From Microbacterium flavescens (lineage in GTDB: Bacteria; Actinomycetota; Actinomycetes; Actinomycetales; Microbacteriaceae), in the NCBI RefSeq assembly GCF_018588945.1, contig NZ_JAFIWA010000004.1:272927-336926 (forward strand): a DNA stretch of 64,000 nt. Reading direction: 5' to 3'. Every line of letters starts with the position of its first letter. Position 1 is the stretch's first letter. The notes beneath the pieces are model-generated. The model had not been told where the DNA came from. It saw only the letters and a list, made by a program, of their open reading frames with translations, and searched no databases. The position numbers were made by a program, and so were the translations under genes. Shown in pieces: positions 56,225 through 64,000 of this stretch.

Positions 56225-56647
56225 ATGGATCTGCGCGTCGCGGCCTACGCCGTGGTCATGGACGACGACGGGCGCCTGCTCCTGGCCCACTGGAACGAGG
56301 GCCGCCGCGCCGCGTGGACGATGCCCGGCGGAGGGCTCGAACCCGGCGAGGATCCCGAGCGAGCGGCTCGCCGTGAGGTGCGCGAGGAGACGGGCTACAA
56401 GGTGATCGTGGACGAGCTCCTCGGCATCCACTCCCGCGTCATCCCGCCCGGACGCCGGCTCACGCCCGGCGTGACCGAGCCGCTGCACACCCTGCGCATC
56501 GTCTACCGCGCGCATGTGGTGGGCGGAAAGCTCCGCAACGAGAAGGACGGGTCCACCGACCGCGCGGCGTGGTTCCCCCTCGCGGAGGTGCAGACGCTCC
56601 AGCGCGTCAAGCTCGTCGACATCGCCCTCGAGATGGCGAAGATCTGA
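56225..56647 (+). CDS. Nudix hydrolase
   Basis: A 140-residue pyrophosphohydrolase. The Nudix box GGGLEPGEDPERAARREVREETGYKV fits GX5EX7REUXEEXGU with its catalytic glutamates. It cleaves a nucleoside diphosphate linked to another moiety; the substrate is unknown. ATG 56225. Confidence 0.92.
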   Translation: MDLRVAAYAVVMDDDGRLLLAHWNEGRRAAWTMPGGGLEPGEDPERAARREVREETGYKVIVDELLGIHSRVIPPGRRLTPGVTEPLHTLRIVYRAHVVGGKLRNEKDGSTDRAAWFPLAEVQTLQRVKLVDIALEMAKI

Positions 56648-56661
56648 CTGAGCGGATGCCG

Positions 56662-57135
56662 CTACCCGGCGGGCTGTGAGATGTCGGCCACCGTCGCGCC
56701 GTACGCCGCGATGAGATCGTCGGCGTCGACGAACAGGCTGTAGCCGTGGGCGCCGGCCCCCATCGCCACCCGCTGGCCGACCATCTGCTCATCCGCGTAC
56801 ACGGGCCAGTCGTGCGCACTCCCGATCGGGACGATCGTGCCCCGCTCGTACCCCGTCGCCTCGAGCGCGCGCTGGGGGTCGGGGAGCTGGAGTTTGTTGA
56901 CTCCCACGACGGCACGGAGCTTCGGCCACGAGATCGCGCGATCGCCGGGGACCAGCGCGAACAGGTAGGTGTCGTCGCTGCGCTTCACGACGAGGGTCTT
57001 GACGATGCCGGCAGGCGCGATCCCGAGGATCTCGGCCGCCTCGGCGAGGCTGTTCGCGACGGGCCGCTCGCGGATCTCGATGTCGAGCCCGCGAGCGGCG
57101 GCCGCGTCTTTCACCCGGTCGAGGGGATCAGGCAT
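56662..57135 (-). CDS. YbaK/EbsC-like aminoacyl-tRNA deacylase
   Basis: A 157-residue protein of the YbaK/ProX editing fold, which hydrolyses misacylated tRNA. ATG 57135 (MPDPLDRVKDAAAARG) overlaps the upstream gene stop by 8 bp; longer starts run into that gene. Family features: SLAEAAEILGIAPAGIVKTLVVKRSDDTYLFALVPGDRAISWPKLRAVVGVNKLQLP, with the conserved Lys of KTL, and GSAHDWPVYADEQMV. Specific aminoacyl group unknown. Confidence 0.88.
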   Translation of the reverse strand: MPDPLDRVKDAAAARGLDIEIRERPVANSLAEAAEILGIAPAGIVKTLVVKRSDDTYLFALVPGDRAISWPKLRAVVGVNKLQLPDPQRALEATGYERGTIVPIGSAHDWPVYADEQMVGQRVAMGAGAHGYSLFVDADDLIAAYGATVADISQPAG

Positions 57136-57643
57136 CCGGTGCGCGCAGCGGGTCGTCCGCCACCCACAGCTCGTCGTCGGCGCGGAGCGTCTGCCAGGCC
57201 GCGTAAAGCACACCCAGTGCGGCTGCGACACCGAGGATGATGGCGATGACGCCGCCGGCGCCCATCCCCTTCTTCACCGGCGCGGGAGCGGGCTTGCCCC
57301 AGCTTCCGGGAAGGCTGATGCCGCGTCCTTCGGCGAGGCGCGACCGCGTGTTGTTCGCGGCGTCCCACACCGAGAGTGCGGAGCCGACCACGGCACCGGC
57401 GGCGGGCACGATCGTGCCGTTGACGACACGCTTGCCCTTCTCGACGTACGGGGCGGCGTAGGTCTCGTAGCCGGCCGTGACGCGGGGCTTGACCTGCTCA
57501 CGATTGAGGTGGCCGAGCTGACGACCCGCCTCTCGGGCGACCGATGCGGCCTCACCGACCAGGACCTGCTGCGTCTCCCACAGGCTGGTCGCCTGGGTCT
57601 GGAGCTTGCGGAGTTCCTTCTTGCGCTTGCGGCTGAGGCTCAC
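57128..57643 (-). CDS. Hypothetical protein with C-terminal membrane anchor
   Basis: A 171-residue protein of unknown function. GTG 57643 (VSLSRKRKKELRKLQT) follows AGGAGGG; the frame upstream to 57742 lacks one. The N-terminal half is a charged helix that may form a coiled coil (ELRKLQTQATSLWETQQVLVGEA), and a single hydrophobic helix lies near the C-terminus (GGVIAIILGVAAALGVLYAA). It is divergent from the cyclophilin gene and overlaps the YbaK-like gene by 8 bp. Confidence 0.78.
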   Translation of the reverse strand: MSLSRKRKKELRKLQTQATSLWETQQVLVGEAASVAREAGRQLGHLNREQVKPRVTAGYETYAAPYVEKGKRVVNGTIVPAAGAVVGSALSVWDAANNTRSRLAEGRGISLPGSWGKPAPAPVKKGMGAGGVIAIILGVAAALGVLYAAWQTLRADDELWVADDPLRAPDA

Positions 57644-57741
57644 GATGCCCTCCTGATCGAACCTTGGATCTGGTTCGACCCATCTTGCCAGACCTGCGCA
57701 GAGGCGGGAGGGGTTGCACAGAACTCTGGAAGAATGTAGCA

Positions 57742-58314
57742 ATGCCGATTCACACCGCTGTCGCCACCCTTCACACCAACTACGGCGACATCGTCGTCAA
57801 CCTCTTCGGTGACCACGCTCCTCGCACGGTCCAGAACTTCATCGGCCTCGCCGACGGAACGGGCTCGTGGACGCACCCCGCCACCGGCAAGCCAGGTGAG
57901 GGCCCGCTCTACAAGGACGTCGTCTTCCACCGCATCATCTCGGGCTTCATGATCCAGGGCGGCGACCCGCTCGGACAGGGCGTCGGCGGTCCGGGCTACA
58001 ACTTCAACGACGAGATCAGCCCCGAGCTCACCTTCACCGAGCCCTACAAGCTCGCGATGGCCAACGCGGGTCTGCGTCGCAACGCCATCACCGGAAAGGC
58101 CGAGGGCACCAACGGCTCGCAGTTCTTCATCACGGTCCCCGGTCAGGGCGGGCGTGGGCCGGAGTGGCTGCAGGGCAAGCACACCATCTTCGGCGAGGTG
58201 GCCGACGACGCGTCCAAGGGCATCGTCGACACCATCAGCGAGGTTCCGACGGCTGCGGGCGACCGCCCCATCGAGCCCGTCGTGCTGCAGTCCGTCGACG
58301 TCGTCGCGGTCTAG
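57742..58314 (+). CDS. Cyclophilin-type peptidyl-prolyl isomerase
   Basis: A 190-residue cytoplasmic cyclophilin that accelerates proline cis-trans isomerisation in protein folding. ATG 57742 (MPIHTAVATLHTNYG). Motifs: FGDHAPRTVQNFIGLADG, VVFHRIISGFMIQGGDP (with the catalytic Arg), GTNGSQFFITV, and LQGKHTIFGEVADD. No signal peptide. Confidence 0.95.
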   Translation: MPIHTAVATLHTNYGDIVVNLFGDHAPRTVQNFIGLADGTGSWTHPATGKPGEGPLYKDVVFHRIISGFMIQGGDPLGQGVGGPGYNFNDEISPELTFTEPYKLAMANAGLRRNAITGKAEGTNGSQFFITVPGQGGRGPEWLQGKHTIFGEVADDASKGIVDTISEVPTAAGDRPIEPVVLQSVDVVAV

Positions 58315-58328
58315 GCATCCGCCGCTTC

Positions 58329-59219
58329 GTGACCGCCGACGATCTCCGTCGCAACAGCGACAACTTCTGCTACCGGCATCCTGACCGGCAGAGCTTCGTG
58401 CTCTGCCAGCGGTGCCTGCGCACGATCTGCCCCGAGTGCCAGACGCCCGCCGCTGTGGGCGTCATCTGCCCGGAGTGCCTGCGCGACCAGCAGAAGTCCG
58501 CCTCACCCGCGCAGCGGAAGGCGGAGCGTCGGTGGTCACGTTCGCGCGCGGTGACGGTGAGCGACACCCGCCCCATCGTCACCTACTCGATCATCGGGAT
58601 CACGCTGTTCGTTTACCTGCTGACGCTGATTCCCGGCATCGGTTCGAGTCTGCAGCAGAGCCTGCTCTACTTCGCTCCGGCGCTGTATCCCGAGCTCACC
58701 GGCCGCTTCGAACCCTGGCGGCTGCTGACCGCGGCGCTCGTGCACGGCAGCTTCTTCCACGTGGGGCTCAACATGCTGGCGCTGTGGATGATCGGGCGCA
58801 GCCTCGAGCCGCTCCTCGGGCGCTGGCGGTTCCTCACGCTCTATGTCCTGAGCGCGCTCGGCGGATCGGTCGCCGTCACGCTGCTGTCGTTCCTGACGCC
58901 CGTGGTCGGGGCATCCGGGGCCATCTTCGGACTCTTCGGTGCCCTGTTCGTGATCGGCCGGCACATCGGCGCCAACATCGGCGGAATCGCGATCATCCTC
59001 GGGGTCAACCTCGCCATCGGCTTCATTCCCGGGTTCAACGTGTCGTGGCAGGCGCACGTCGGCGGCCTGCTGACCGGCCTGCTCGTGGCGTTCATCTTCA
59101 CGCGCACGCGGTCGCGGCAGCAGCGGGCGCTGCAGGTCGGCCTGCTCGTCGCGGTGTTCGCCGCGCTCGTCGCACTGCTGTTCGTGCCGGTTCTCGTTCC
59201 CGCGCTCGTCCTGCGCTGA
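58329..59219 (+). CDS. Rhomboid-family intramembrane serine protease with zinc-ribbon N-terminus
   Basis: A 296-residue membrane protease. GTG 58329 (VTADDLRRNSDNFCYRHPDR). The N-terminal 45 residues have cysteines CYRHPDR, CQRC, CPEC and CPECL in a B-box or zinc-ribbon pattern. Six to seven helices follow, with LVHGSFFHVGLNMLALW, catalytic Ser196 in VGASGAIFG, and His243 in WQAHVGG. Substrates are unknown. It ends 6 bp before a DnaA-box-like motif cluster and converges with crgA. Confidence 0.9.
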   Translation: MTADDLRRNSDNFCYRHPDRQSFVLCQRCLRTICPECQTPAAVGVICPECLRDQQKSASPAQRKAERRWSRSRAVTVSDTRPIVTYSIIGITLFVYLLTLIPGIGSSLQQSLLYFAPALYPELTGRFEPWRLLTAALVHGSFFHVGLNMLALWMIGRSLEPLLGRWRFLTLYVLSALGGSVAVTLLSFLTPVVGASGAIFGLFGALFVIGRHIGANIGGIAIILGVNLAIGFIPGFNVSWQAHVGGLLTGLLVAFIFTRTRSRQQRALQVGLLVAVFAALVALLFVPVLVPALVLR

Positions 59220-59225
59220 CCGGAG

Positions 59226-59305
59226 TTATCCACAGGTTCATCCACACATGGGGATGAATCACACCCGTGTAATTCACACCTGTTAACAAGCCTGTTAACA
59301 ACCTC
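59226..59305. other. DnaA-box-like and TTAAC motif cluster between rhomboid and crgA
   Basis: TTATCCACA (59226-59234, perfect DnaA box), TTCATCCAC at 59237, and two copies of CCTGTTAACAA (about 59278 and 59290). It may titrate DnaA or regulate crgA; not tested. Confidence 0.4.
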
Positions 59306-59317
59306 TGGACGGCGAAA

Positions 59318-59338
59318 AGCCCCGGACGGGCCGGGGCT
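59318..59338. terminator. Terminator between rhomboid gene and crgA
   Basis: AGCCCCGG pairs with CCGGGGCT around ACGGG, with CTTC on one side and TTTTC on the other. A bidirectional rho-independent-type hairpin. Confidence 0.75.
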
Positions 59339-59360
59339 CTTCGGGTGGTCGTGGGGCCGG

Positions 59361-59600
59361 CTAGCGCCAGCGGGTGGTCATGAGGAAGCCCAGGAAGGCG
59401 ATGCCGAATCCGATCACGAGGTTCCAGGCGTCGATGCCGGGGATCGGGTACCGCATGCCGCTCAGATAGAAGACGAGCACCCATACGAGGCCTACCAGCA
59501 TGAGGCCGATCATGATGGGCTTGAACCACACCGGGTTGGGTGCAGCTTCGCCTTCTGCGCGTTCGACGAGCGAATCGTCCTCTTTGCCGGGTCGTGCCAT
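59361..59600 (-). CDS. crgA: Cell division protein CrgA
   Basis: A 79-residue septal membrane protein that recruits divisome and peptidoglycan partners in actinobacteria. Two membrane helices; the family pattern PNPVWFKPIMIGLMLVGLVWVLVFYLSG and PIPGIDAWNLVIGFGIAFLGFLMTTRW is clear. It is encoded next to the class E sortase, the usual actinobacterial arrangement. Confidence 0.95.
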   Translation of the reverse strand: MARPGKEDDSLVERAEGEAAPNPVWFKPIMIGLMLVGLVWVLVFYLSGMRYPIPGIDAWNLVIGFGIAFLGFLMTTRWR

Positions 59601-59654
59601 GCCAGAAGTCTAACTGCCAGCCGGCCCTCAGCGTGCGCTGGCTAGAATCCACCT

Positions 59655-60431
59655 GTGGAGGAAGCTGTCGCCGGCGGCCTGGGGGATGCTGGACCCCGTC
59701 GCTCCCGCGTGCCTGCGAGACGCCGAACCTCCGTGGTCGGGGTCATCGGCGAGCTGCTCCTCACCGCCGGGGTGATCATCCTCCTCTACGTCGTCTGGCA
59801 GCTCTGGGTCGGCGACATGATCTACGGCGCCGAGCGCAACGCGACCGGCCAGGAGATCTCGGAGCAGTGGGCCCAGGCCTATCCCGGCACCAACGAGCCC
59901 GGCGCCGCTGCGCCCGATGAGACGGTCGAGCCGATCATCCTCGACGAACCCGCCGACGGCGAGGAGTTCGCCGTCATGCGCATCCCCCGCTTCGGCGCGG
60001 ACTATGCCGTCCCCATGGCCGGCGGAGTGTCGCGCGCCACGACGCTCGACCCGATCGGCATCGGCCACTACCCCGGGACGAGCATGCCGGGCGAAGCCGG
60101 GAACTTCGCCGTGGCCGCCCACCGCACCACGTGGGGGAAGCCGTTCAACCGCATCGCCGACCTGCGCGTCGGCGACGCCATCGTCGTCGAGACCGAGGAC
60201 GGCTGGTACACCTACCGCTTCCGTACCCTCGAATACGTGACGCCCGACGAGGTGGAGGTGCTGCTCCCTGTTCCGCAGCAGCTCGACGCCCCGCCCGGCA
60301 CCAGCTACATCACCATGACCAGCTGCAGTCCGATGTACTCGCTGGCCGAGCGCATCGTCGCGTACGGTGTCTTCGAATCGTTCACGCCGCGCGCCGCCGG
60401 AGCGCCGGCCTCGCTGGGGGTGGTCGCCTGA
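59655..60431 (+). CDS. Class E sortase
   Basis: A 258-residue membrane transpeptidase that anchors surface proteins, typically at LAXTG motifs. N-terminal helix SVVGVIGELLLTAGVIILLYVVW. Catalytic residues: His156 in AAHRTTWGKPF, Cys224 in TMTSCSPMYS, Arg233 in SLAERIVAYG. GTG 59655. The chaplin-like LAETG protein in this window is its likely substrate; the small membrane gene downstream overlaps by one base. Confidence 0.94.
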   Translation: MEEAVAGGLGDAGPRRSRVPARRRTSVVGVIGELLLTAGVIILLYVVWQLWVGDMIYGAERNATGQEISEQWAQAYPGTNEPGAAAPDETVEPIILDEPADGEEFAVMRIPRFGADYAVPMAGGVSRATTLDPIGIGHYPGTSMPGEAGNFAVAAHRTTWGKPFNRIADLRVGDAIVVETEDGWYTYRFRTLEYVTPDEVEVLLPVPQQLDAPPGTSYITMTSCSPMYSLAERIVAYGVFESFTPRAAGAPASLGVVA

Positions 60432-60586
60432 TGTACGGAGCGCTGTGGCGGATCCTGCCGGGGCCGTGGTGGGTGCGGGTGCTCATCCTGCTGATCCTCG
60501 CGGCGGCAGTGCTGTACGGCCTCGTGTTCTACGCGTTCCCCTGGGTGAGCCAGTTCGTGAACCCGCAGGAAGTCACGGTCGAGTGA
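60431..60586 (+). CDS. Small single-pass membrane protein
   Basis: A 51-residue protein with one hydrophobic helix (VRVLILLILAAAVLYGLVFYAF), starting at the ATG that overlaps the sortase TGA (TGATG). Translational coupling suggests a function with the sortase. Unknown family. Confidence 0.75.
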   Translation: MYGALWRILPGPWWVRVLILLILAAAVLYGLVFYAFPWVSQFVNPQEVTVE

Positions 60587-60596
60587 CCGGTCGCCG

Positions 60597-61226
60597 ATGA
60601 GCGCGTCGCCGATCCTCGTCGTCGACAACCACGACAGCTTCGTGCACACGCTCGTCGGGTACCTGCACGAGCTGGGTGCCGCGACCGACCTCGTCGAAGC
60701 CGATGCCGTCGGCGACCCGGCCGAGCTGATCGCCCCATATCGCGGGGTGCTGGTCTCCCCCGGCCCAGGCACTCCCGCCGACGCCGGCGCGTCGATCGCC
60801 GTGGTGCGGGCGGCGGCGGGGCGCGGCATCCCACTTCTCGGTGTCTGTCTCGGCCATCAGGCGATCGGCGAGGCGTTCGGCGCGACCGTCGACCACGCGC
60901 CCGAGCTCATGCACGGCATGACGTCGCCGGTGCACCACGACGGCAGCCTGCTCTACCGAGGGCTCTCCGACCCCTTCACCGCCACGCGGTACCACTCGCT
61001 CGCCATCGTGCCCGACACCCTCCCCCGCGAACTCGTCGTGACGAGTCGCACTCCGGGCGGCGTGATCATGGGCGTGGCGCACCGCACCGCCCCGATCGTG
61101 GGCGTGCAGTTCCACCCCGAGAGCGTGCTCACCGAGGGCGGACACCGGCTGCTGGGCAATTGGCTCGAAACAGTCGGCTTCGCGGATGCCGCGTCCCGCG
61201 GTGCCGCGCTCGGTCCGCGGCGCTGA
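60597..61226 (+). CDS. Glutamine amidotransferase, PabA/TrpG type
   Basis: A 209-residue class I amidotransferase providing ammonia for aminodeoxychorismate or anthranilate synthesis. Catalytic Cys84 in LLGVCLGHQAIG; His and Glu in VQFHPESV; VSPGPGTPADAG oxyanion loop. ATG 60597. No large synthase subunit is adjacent, so folate versus tryptophan role is open; the position next to crgA and sortase is common in actinobacteria. Confidence 0.93.
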   Translation: MSASPILVVDNHDSFVHTLVGYLHELGAATDLVEADAVGDPAELIAPYRGVLVSPGPGTPADAGASIAVVRAAAGRGIPLLGVCLGHQAIGEAFGATVDHAPELMHGMTSPVHHDGSLLYRGLSDPFTATRYHSLAIVPDTLPRELVVTSRTPGGVIMGVAHRTAPIVGVQFHPESVLTEGGHRLLGNWLETVGFADAASRGAALGPRR

Positions 61227-61237
61227 GGGCTCGACGC

Positions 61238-62938
61238 CTACTCGCCCGAGCAGAAGCCGAGTTCGATGGTGGAGTGGACGGGCACGTCACCCGGCGCCAG
61301 GGACTGCGTGGACACCGTCGGAGGCGCCGACGCGGTGCAGGACGGGTCCTCCTTGGTCGTCACCGTGAGCTCGAGCGCCTCGAGCTCGCGCTGCGCCGCC
61401 TCGACGGTGTAGCCGGTGACGTCGTTGATCGTGATCTTCCCCGAGGCCACGACGAGGTTCACGACGGTGCCCTCGGCGACGCTCGCCCCCTCGGCCGGGT
61501 CGGCCGAGATCACCGTGCCGTCAGCGAGCGCCGCGTCGTTGCGCTGCGTGACCGACCCGAGGGTCAGCCCGGCGTCGGTGAGCGCGGCGGTCGCGGCATC
61601 CCGTCCCAGTCCGGTCACGGTGGGAACGGTCGACATCTCCTGCCCGAGAGAGACGTAGACGGTGATCTCCTGGCCGGGGTTCACCGACGCACCGGACTCC
61701 GGGTCGGTGCGGATGACGATCCCCTCGGCGACCTCCCCGTTCTCCTCGTCTTCGCGGATGGAGAGCAGCTCCGCGTCGAGGAGCTCCTGATTCGCACGGT
61801 CGTAGGTCATGCCGGACACGTCGGGCACCAGACGCGCGTTCGCCGGCACGTTCTCGGTCGGATCGATGGTCAGCACCCAGAAGAGCACCGAGATGAGCAG
61901 CACGGCGAGGACGCCGACGCCCGCCCAGATCCACGCGACGGGCGGCCCCGCCTGCGTGCGCTTCATGGTCGTGTCGGTGCTGAGCTGCCGGAGAGAGCGC
62001 GCTGTCTCGGCGGCCTGCTTCGGGTTCGGTCCGTAGAGCTCGCTGGTGAGCGCCCCGAGCTGGCGCTTGCTGGGCGACCGGCCGTCGATGGTGGCGTCGA
62101 GGGCCTCGCGGAAGCTCCCGGCGTCCTGGTACCGCTGGTACGGATCCTTGGCCAGTGCGCGGAGGGCGACGGCGTCGAGCGACCGCGGCACCGATTCGTT
62201 CACCTCGGACGGCGGCAGCGGCGCTTCGCTCACGTGCTGGTATGCCACCGCGACCGGCGACTCGCCGCGGAACGGCTGGCGCCCGGCGATGAGCTCGTAG
62301 AGCACGACCCCGGCCGAGTACAGGTCGGCGCGCGCGTCGACGGGTTCGCCCTTGGCCTGCTCCGGCGAGAAGTAGGCGGCCGTCCCGAGGATGGCGGTCG
62401 TCTCGGCGACGGTCGACGAGCTGTCCGACACCGCGCGCGCGATGCCGAAGTCCATGACCTTGACCTGTCCGGCGTCGGTGACCATGACGTTGCCCGGCTT
62501 GATGTCGCGGTGCACGACGCCCGCGCGGTGCGAGTACTCGAGCGCCTCGAGGATGCCGTCGACGTAGCGAACCGCGTCGGTGACGGGCACCGGGCCGGCC
62601 GAGATGATGTCCTTGAGCAGCGCGCCCTTGACGAGCTCCATGATGATGAACGGCAGCGGGCGGACCGTGCCGTCGGGCTGGGTCTCGCTGTCCTCGCCGG
62701 CGTCGTAAACGCGCACGATGGTCGGGTGGGCCATGCGCGACGCGGCCTGCGCCTCGAGCCGGAACCGCGTGCGGAAGGCGTTGTCGCCGGCGAGCTCGCG
62801 ATCGAGGATCTTGATGGCGACGGCTCGGCCGAGGGTCACGTCGTAACCGCGGTAGACGCTGGCCATTCCGCCGCGTCCGATCAGCTCGTCGATGCGATAG
62901 CGCCCCGAAAGCACGCGCGGCTCAGCTGTCACAGTCAC
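61238..62938 (-). CDS. Ser/Thr protein kinase with PASTA domains (PknB type)
   Basis: A 566-residue membrane receptor kinase that senses cell-wall fragments and controls growth. N-terminal kinase: LIGRGGMASVYRG loop, AIKILDRE lysine, HRDIKPGNVMVTD catalytic loop, DFGIARA. A juxtamembrane linker and helix (IWAGVGVLAVLLISVLFWVL) lead to three extracytoplasmic PASTA domains (LVPDVSGMTYDRANQ; VPTVTGLGRDAATAAL; INDVTGYTVEAAQREL), the last with two cysteines. PknB homologues phosphorylate envelope factors. Confidence 0.95.
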   Translation of the reverse strand: MTVTAEPRVLSGRYRIDELIGRGGMASVYRGYDVTLGRAVAIKILDRELAGDNAFRTRFRLEAQAASRMAHPTIVRVYDAGEDSETQPDGTVRPLPFIIMELVKGALLKDIISAGPVPVTDAVRYVDGILEALEYSHRAGVVHRDIKPGNVMVTDAGQVKVMDFGIARAVSDSSSTVAETTAILGTAAYFSPEQAKGEPVDARADLYSAGVVLYELIAGRQPFRGESPVAVAYQHVSEAPLPPSEVNESVPRSLDAVALRALAKDPYQRYQDAGSFREALDATIDGRSPSKRQLGALTSELYGPNPKQAAETARSLRQLSTDTTMKRTQAGPPVAWIWAGVGVLAVLLISVLFWVLTIDPTENVPANARLVPDVSGMTYDRANQELLDAELLSIREDEENGEVAEGIVIRTDPESGASVNPGQEITVYVSLGQEMSTVPTVTGLGRDAATAALTDAGLTLGSVTQRNDAALADGTVISADPAEGASVAEGTVVNLVVASGKITINDVTGYTVEAAQRELEALELTVTTKEDPSCTASAPPTVSTQSLAPGDVPVHSTIELGFCSGE

Positions 62939-63012
62939 TCCCTGCGTGGATCAACAGCCAGACTAGTCGAGCGGGAGAGGCACGCCGTTCCCGGCGCCGC
63001 CTCCGCTCGACG

Positions 63013-63999
63013 TCACGGCGTGGTGCCCTCGCCGCCTTCGCCGCCCTCGCCGCTGTTGTCGCCGCTCTCGTCGGCCTGGATCGCCGCTCGCGCCTCGGGA
63101 GATGCGTCCGACGTCCGCTCACCCGAGGGTCCGCCCGTGCAGGTGACGGTGTAGGTCACCAGCACGTTGCCCGACTGGTTGCTCGGAACCGTGACCTGCG
63201 CGCTCCGGTCGCCCTGGCCGAACGACGACGTGGACTGACCGTTCGGGAAGGTGCCCTTCGTCGCCGTGAGGTTGTACGAGCTCACCGATCCTTCGCCTGC
63301 CGGGCAGGCGTACTGCTGCCAGGTCACGTTGATGGTGCCGCCCGGAGCGACCGTCTCGGCGTCGAACGCCGGGGCGGTCGGTGCCGGCATCGGCGTCTGC
63401 TGGCCGTAGGCCGTGAGGTTGATCGTCGTGCCGACCTCGACGCGTCCGGTCGGGTTGACCTCGTAGATGAGGCCCTGGTCGCCCTCGGTCGGCGCGGCGT
63501 TGCCCTCGGTGCAGTTGGCGACCAGGTCGGCCCCTTCCACGAGCGCGCGGGCCTCGTCGCACGTCTTGCCCATGAGCTGGAGCGCGCTCACATCGACGCG
63601 CTCTGCGCTCGGCGATGGCGAGGGCACGGTGGGGGTCACCGACGGCGTCGTGACCGCGGGAGACGGCGTGGTCGGGTCGGGTCCGGGGTCGTCCTGGTTC
63701 GCGAAGATCGCCCACAGGGTCCCGCCCAGGACGAGCAGCAGCAGCACGATCAGGGCGATCAGCGGCCAGGTCCACGGGCTGCGCTTCTTCTTCTCGGGCG
63801 CTTCCTCGCCCTCGACGACGTCGGCGTCGGGAGCGGGGAGCAGCATCGTGGCCGCACCGGTCGCGCCGCCCGCAGTGAGCACCTGCGTCATGTCGTCGCC
63901 GACGGCAGCTCCGGTCGCGATCGCGGGCACGGCTGCGGCGGCTGCCGCGACATCCCCTCGACGAAGCGCCGTCGCGGCCCGGGCGACGGCGGCCGCCGC
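63013..63999 (-). CDS. C-terminal part of a membrane protein kinase or related protein
   Basis: Truncated at the window edge: the frame is open from 63999 and no start need lie inside. The visible 328 residues contain a cytoplasmic Ala-rich segment, EAPEKKKRSPWTWPLIALIVLLLLVLGG with one membrane helix, a Thr/Pro-rich linker, a PASTA-like domain (SALQLMGKTCDEARALVEG) and a beta domain with NVTWQQYACPAGEGSVSSYNL. The kinase domain of a PknA-type kinase upstream would fit the usual pknA-pknB order, but it is not in view. Confidence 0.65.
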   Translation of the reverse strand, partial: AAAAVARAATALRRGDVAAAAAAVPAIATGAAVGDDMTQVLTAGGATGAATMLLPAPDADVVEGEEAPEKKKRSPWTWPLIALIVLLLLVLGGTLWAIFANQDDPGPDPTTPSPAVTTPSVTPTVPSPSPSAERVDVSALQLMGKTCDEARALVEGADLVANCTEGNAAPTEGDQGLIYEVNPTGRVEVGTTINLTAYGQQTPMPAPTAPAFDAETVAPGGTINVTWQQYACPAGEGSVSSYNLTATKGTFPNGQSTSSFGQGDRSAQVTVPSNQSGNVLVTYTVTCTGGPSGERTSDASPEARAAIQADESGDNSGEGGEGGEGTTP

Positions 64000-64000
64000 C

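Noticed and set aside
61160..63154. Long plus-strand frame opposite the PASTA kinase
   Set aside because: Arg/Gly/His-rich translation typical of an antisense frame in GC-rich DNA; the minus strand encodes a complete PknB.

Overview
The window is about 64 kb of GC-rich DNA from the chromosome of a Gram-positive actinobacterium. Gene order and protein features fit the family Microbacteriaceae, probably Microbacterium or a close relative. This rests on the classical actinobacterial origin order (parB-parA-rsmG-jag-yidC-yidD-rnpA-rpmH | dnaA-dnaN-recF-dciA-gyrB-gyrA-DUF3566-tRNA-Ile-tRNA-Ala), on CrgA, class E sortase and PASTA kinases, and on abundant GTG starts. The genus is an inference. No mobile element, CRISPR array, prophage or rRNA gene was seen.

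Region by region. 1-10 kb: the 3' end of purB, a two-gene membrane-protein operon, a 1507-residue LGFP-repeat protein with a papain-like Cys-His-Asp core, a PLP-dependent decarboxylase and small accessory genes. 10-16.7 kb: replicative helicase dnaB, then two secreted proteins. The second carries seven chaplin-like repeats, a Pro-Thr-Asp stalk and an LAETG sorting signal. The rpsF-ssb-rpsR-rplI operon follows. 16.7-26.8 kb: CoA metabolism (CaiB/BaiF transferase, glutaryl-CoA-dehydrogenase-like enzyme), an FBP-domain zinc protein and a complete peptide ABC importer. 27-35.4 kb: CCA-adding enzyme, a methyltransferase, DUF6049 protein, murJ, trxB and trxA. 35.5-37.7 kb: an ECF42-type sigma factor with its YCII/DGPF partner. 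37.7-46.6 kb: chromosome partition (parAB, eight parS or parS-like sites) and oriC. 46.6-55.2 kb: replication and topology genes and two tRNAs. 55-64 kb: Pr6Pr membrane protein, Nudix hydrolase, YbaK-like deacylase, cyclophilin, rhomboid protease, crgA, class E sortase, PabA-type amidotransferase and PASTA kinases.

The genes connect functionally. DnaA opens the origin, DciA probably loads DnaB, DnaN clamps the polymerase, gyrase relieves supercoils, and ParA/ParB act on parS sites just left of oriC. PASTA kinase, MurJ, CrgA and sortase E serve envelope growth and surface display; the class E sortase is a plausible anchoring enzyme for the LAETG chaplin-like protein 45 kb away.

Two short dispersed repeat families stand out. 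Family A (about 31 bp, core GTTGAGCGAGCGAAGCGAGA) sits at gene ends throughout and in places supplies stop codons or N-terminal codons. Family B (about 35 bp, core CTCGATACGCGCTTCGCGCT) is massed in the parS region between parA and rsmG, where a 160-bp-offset duplication has copied one parS site together with the repeats.
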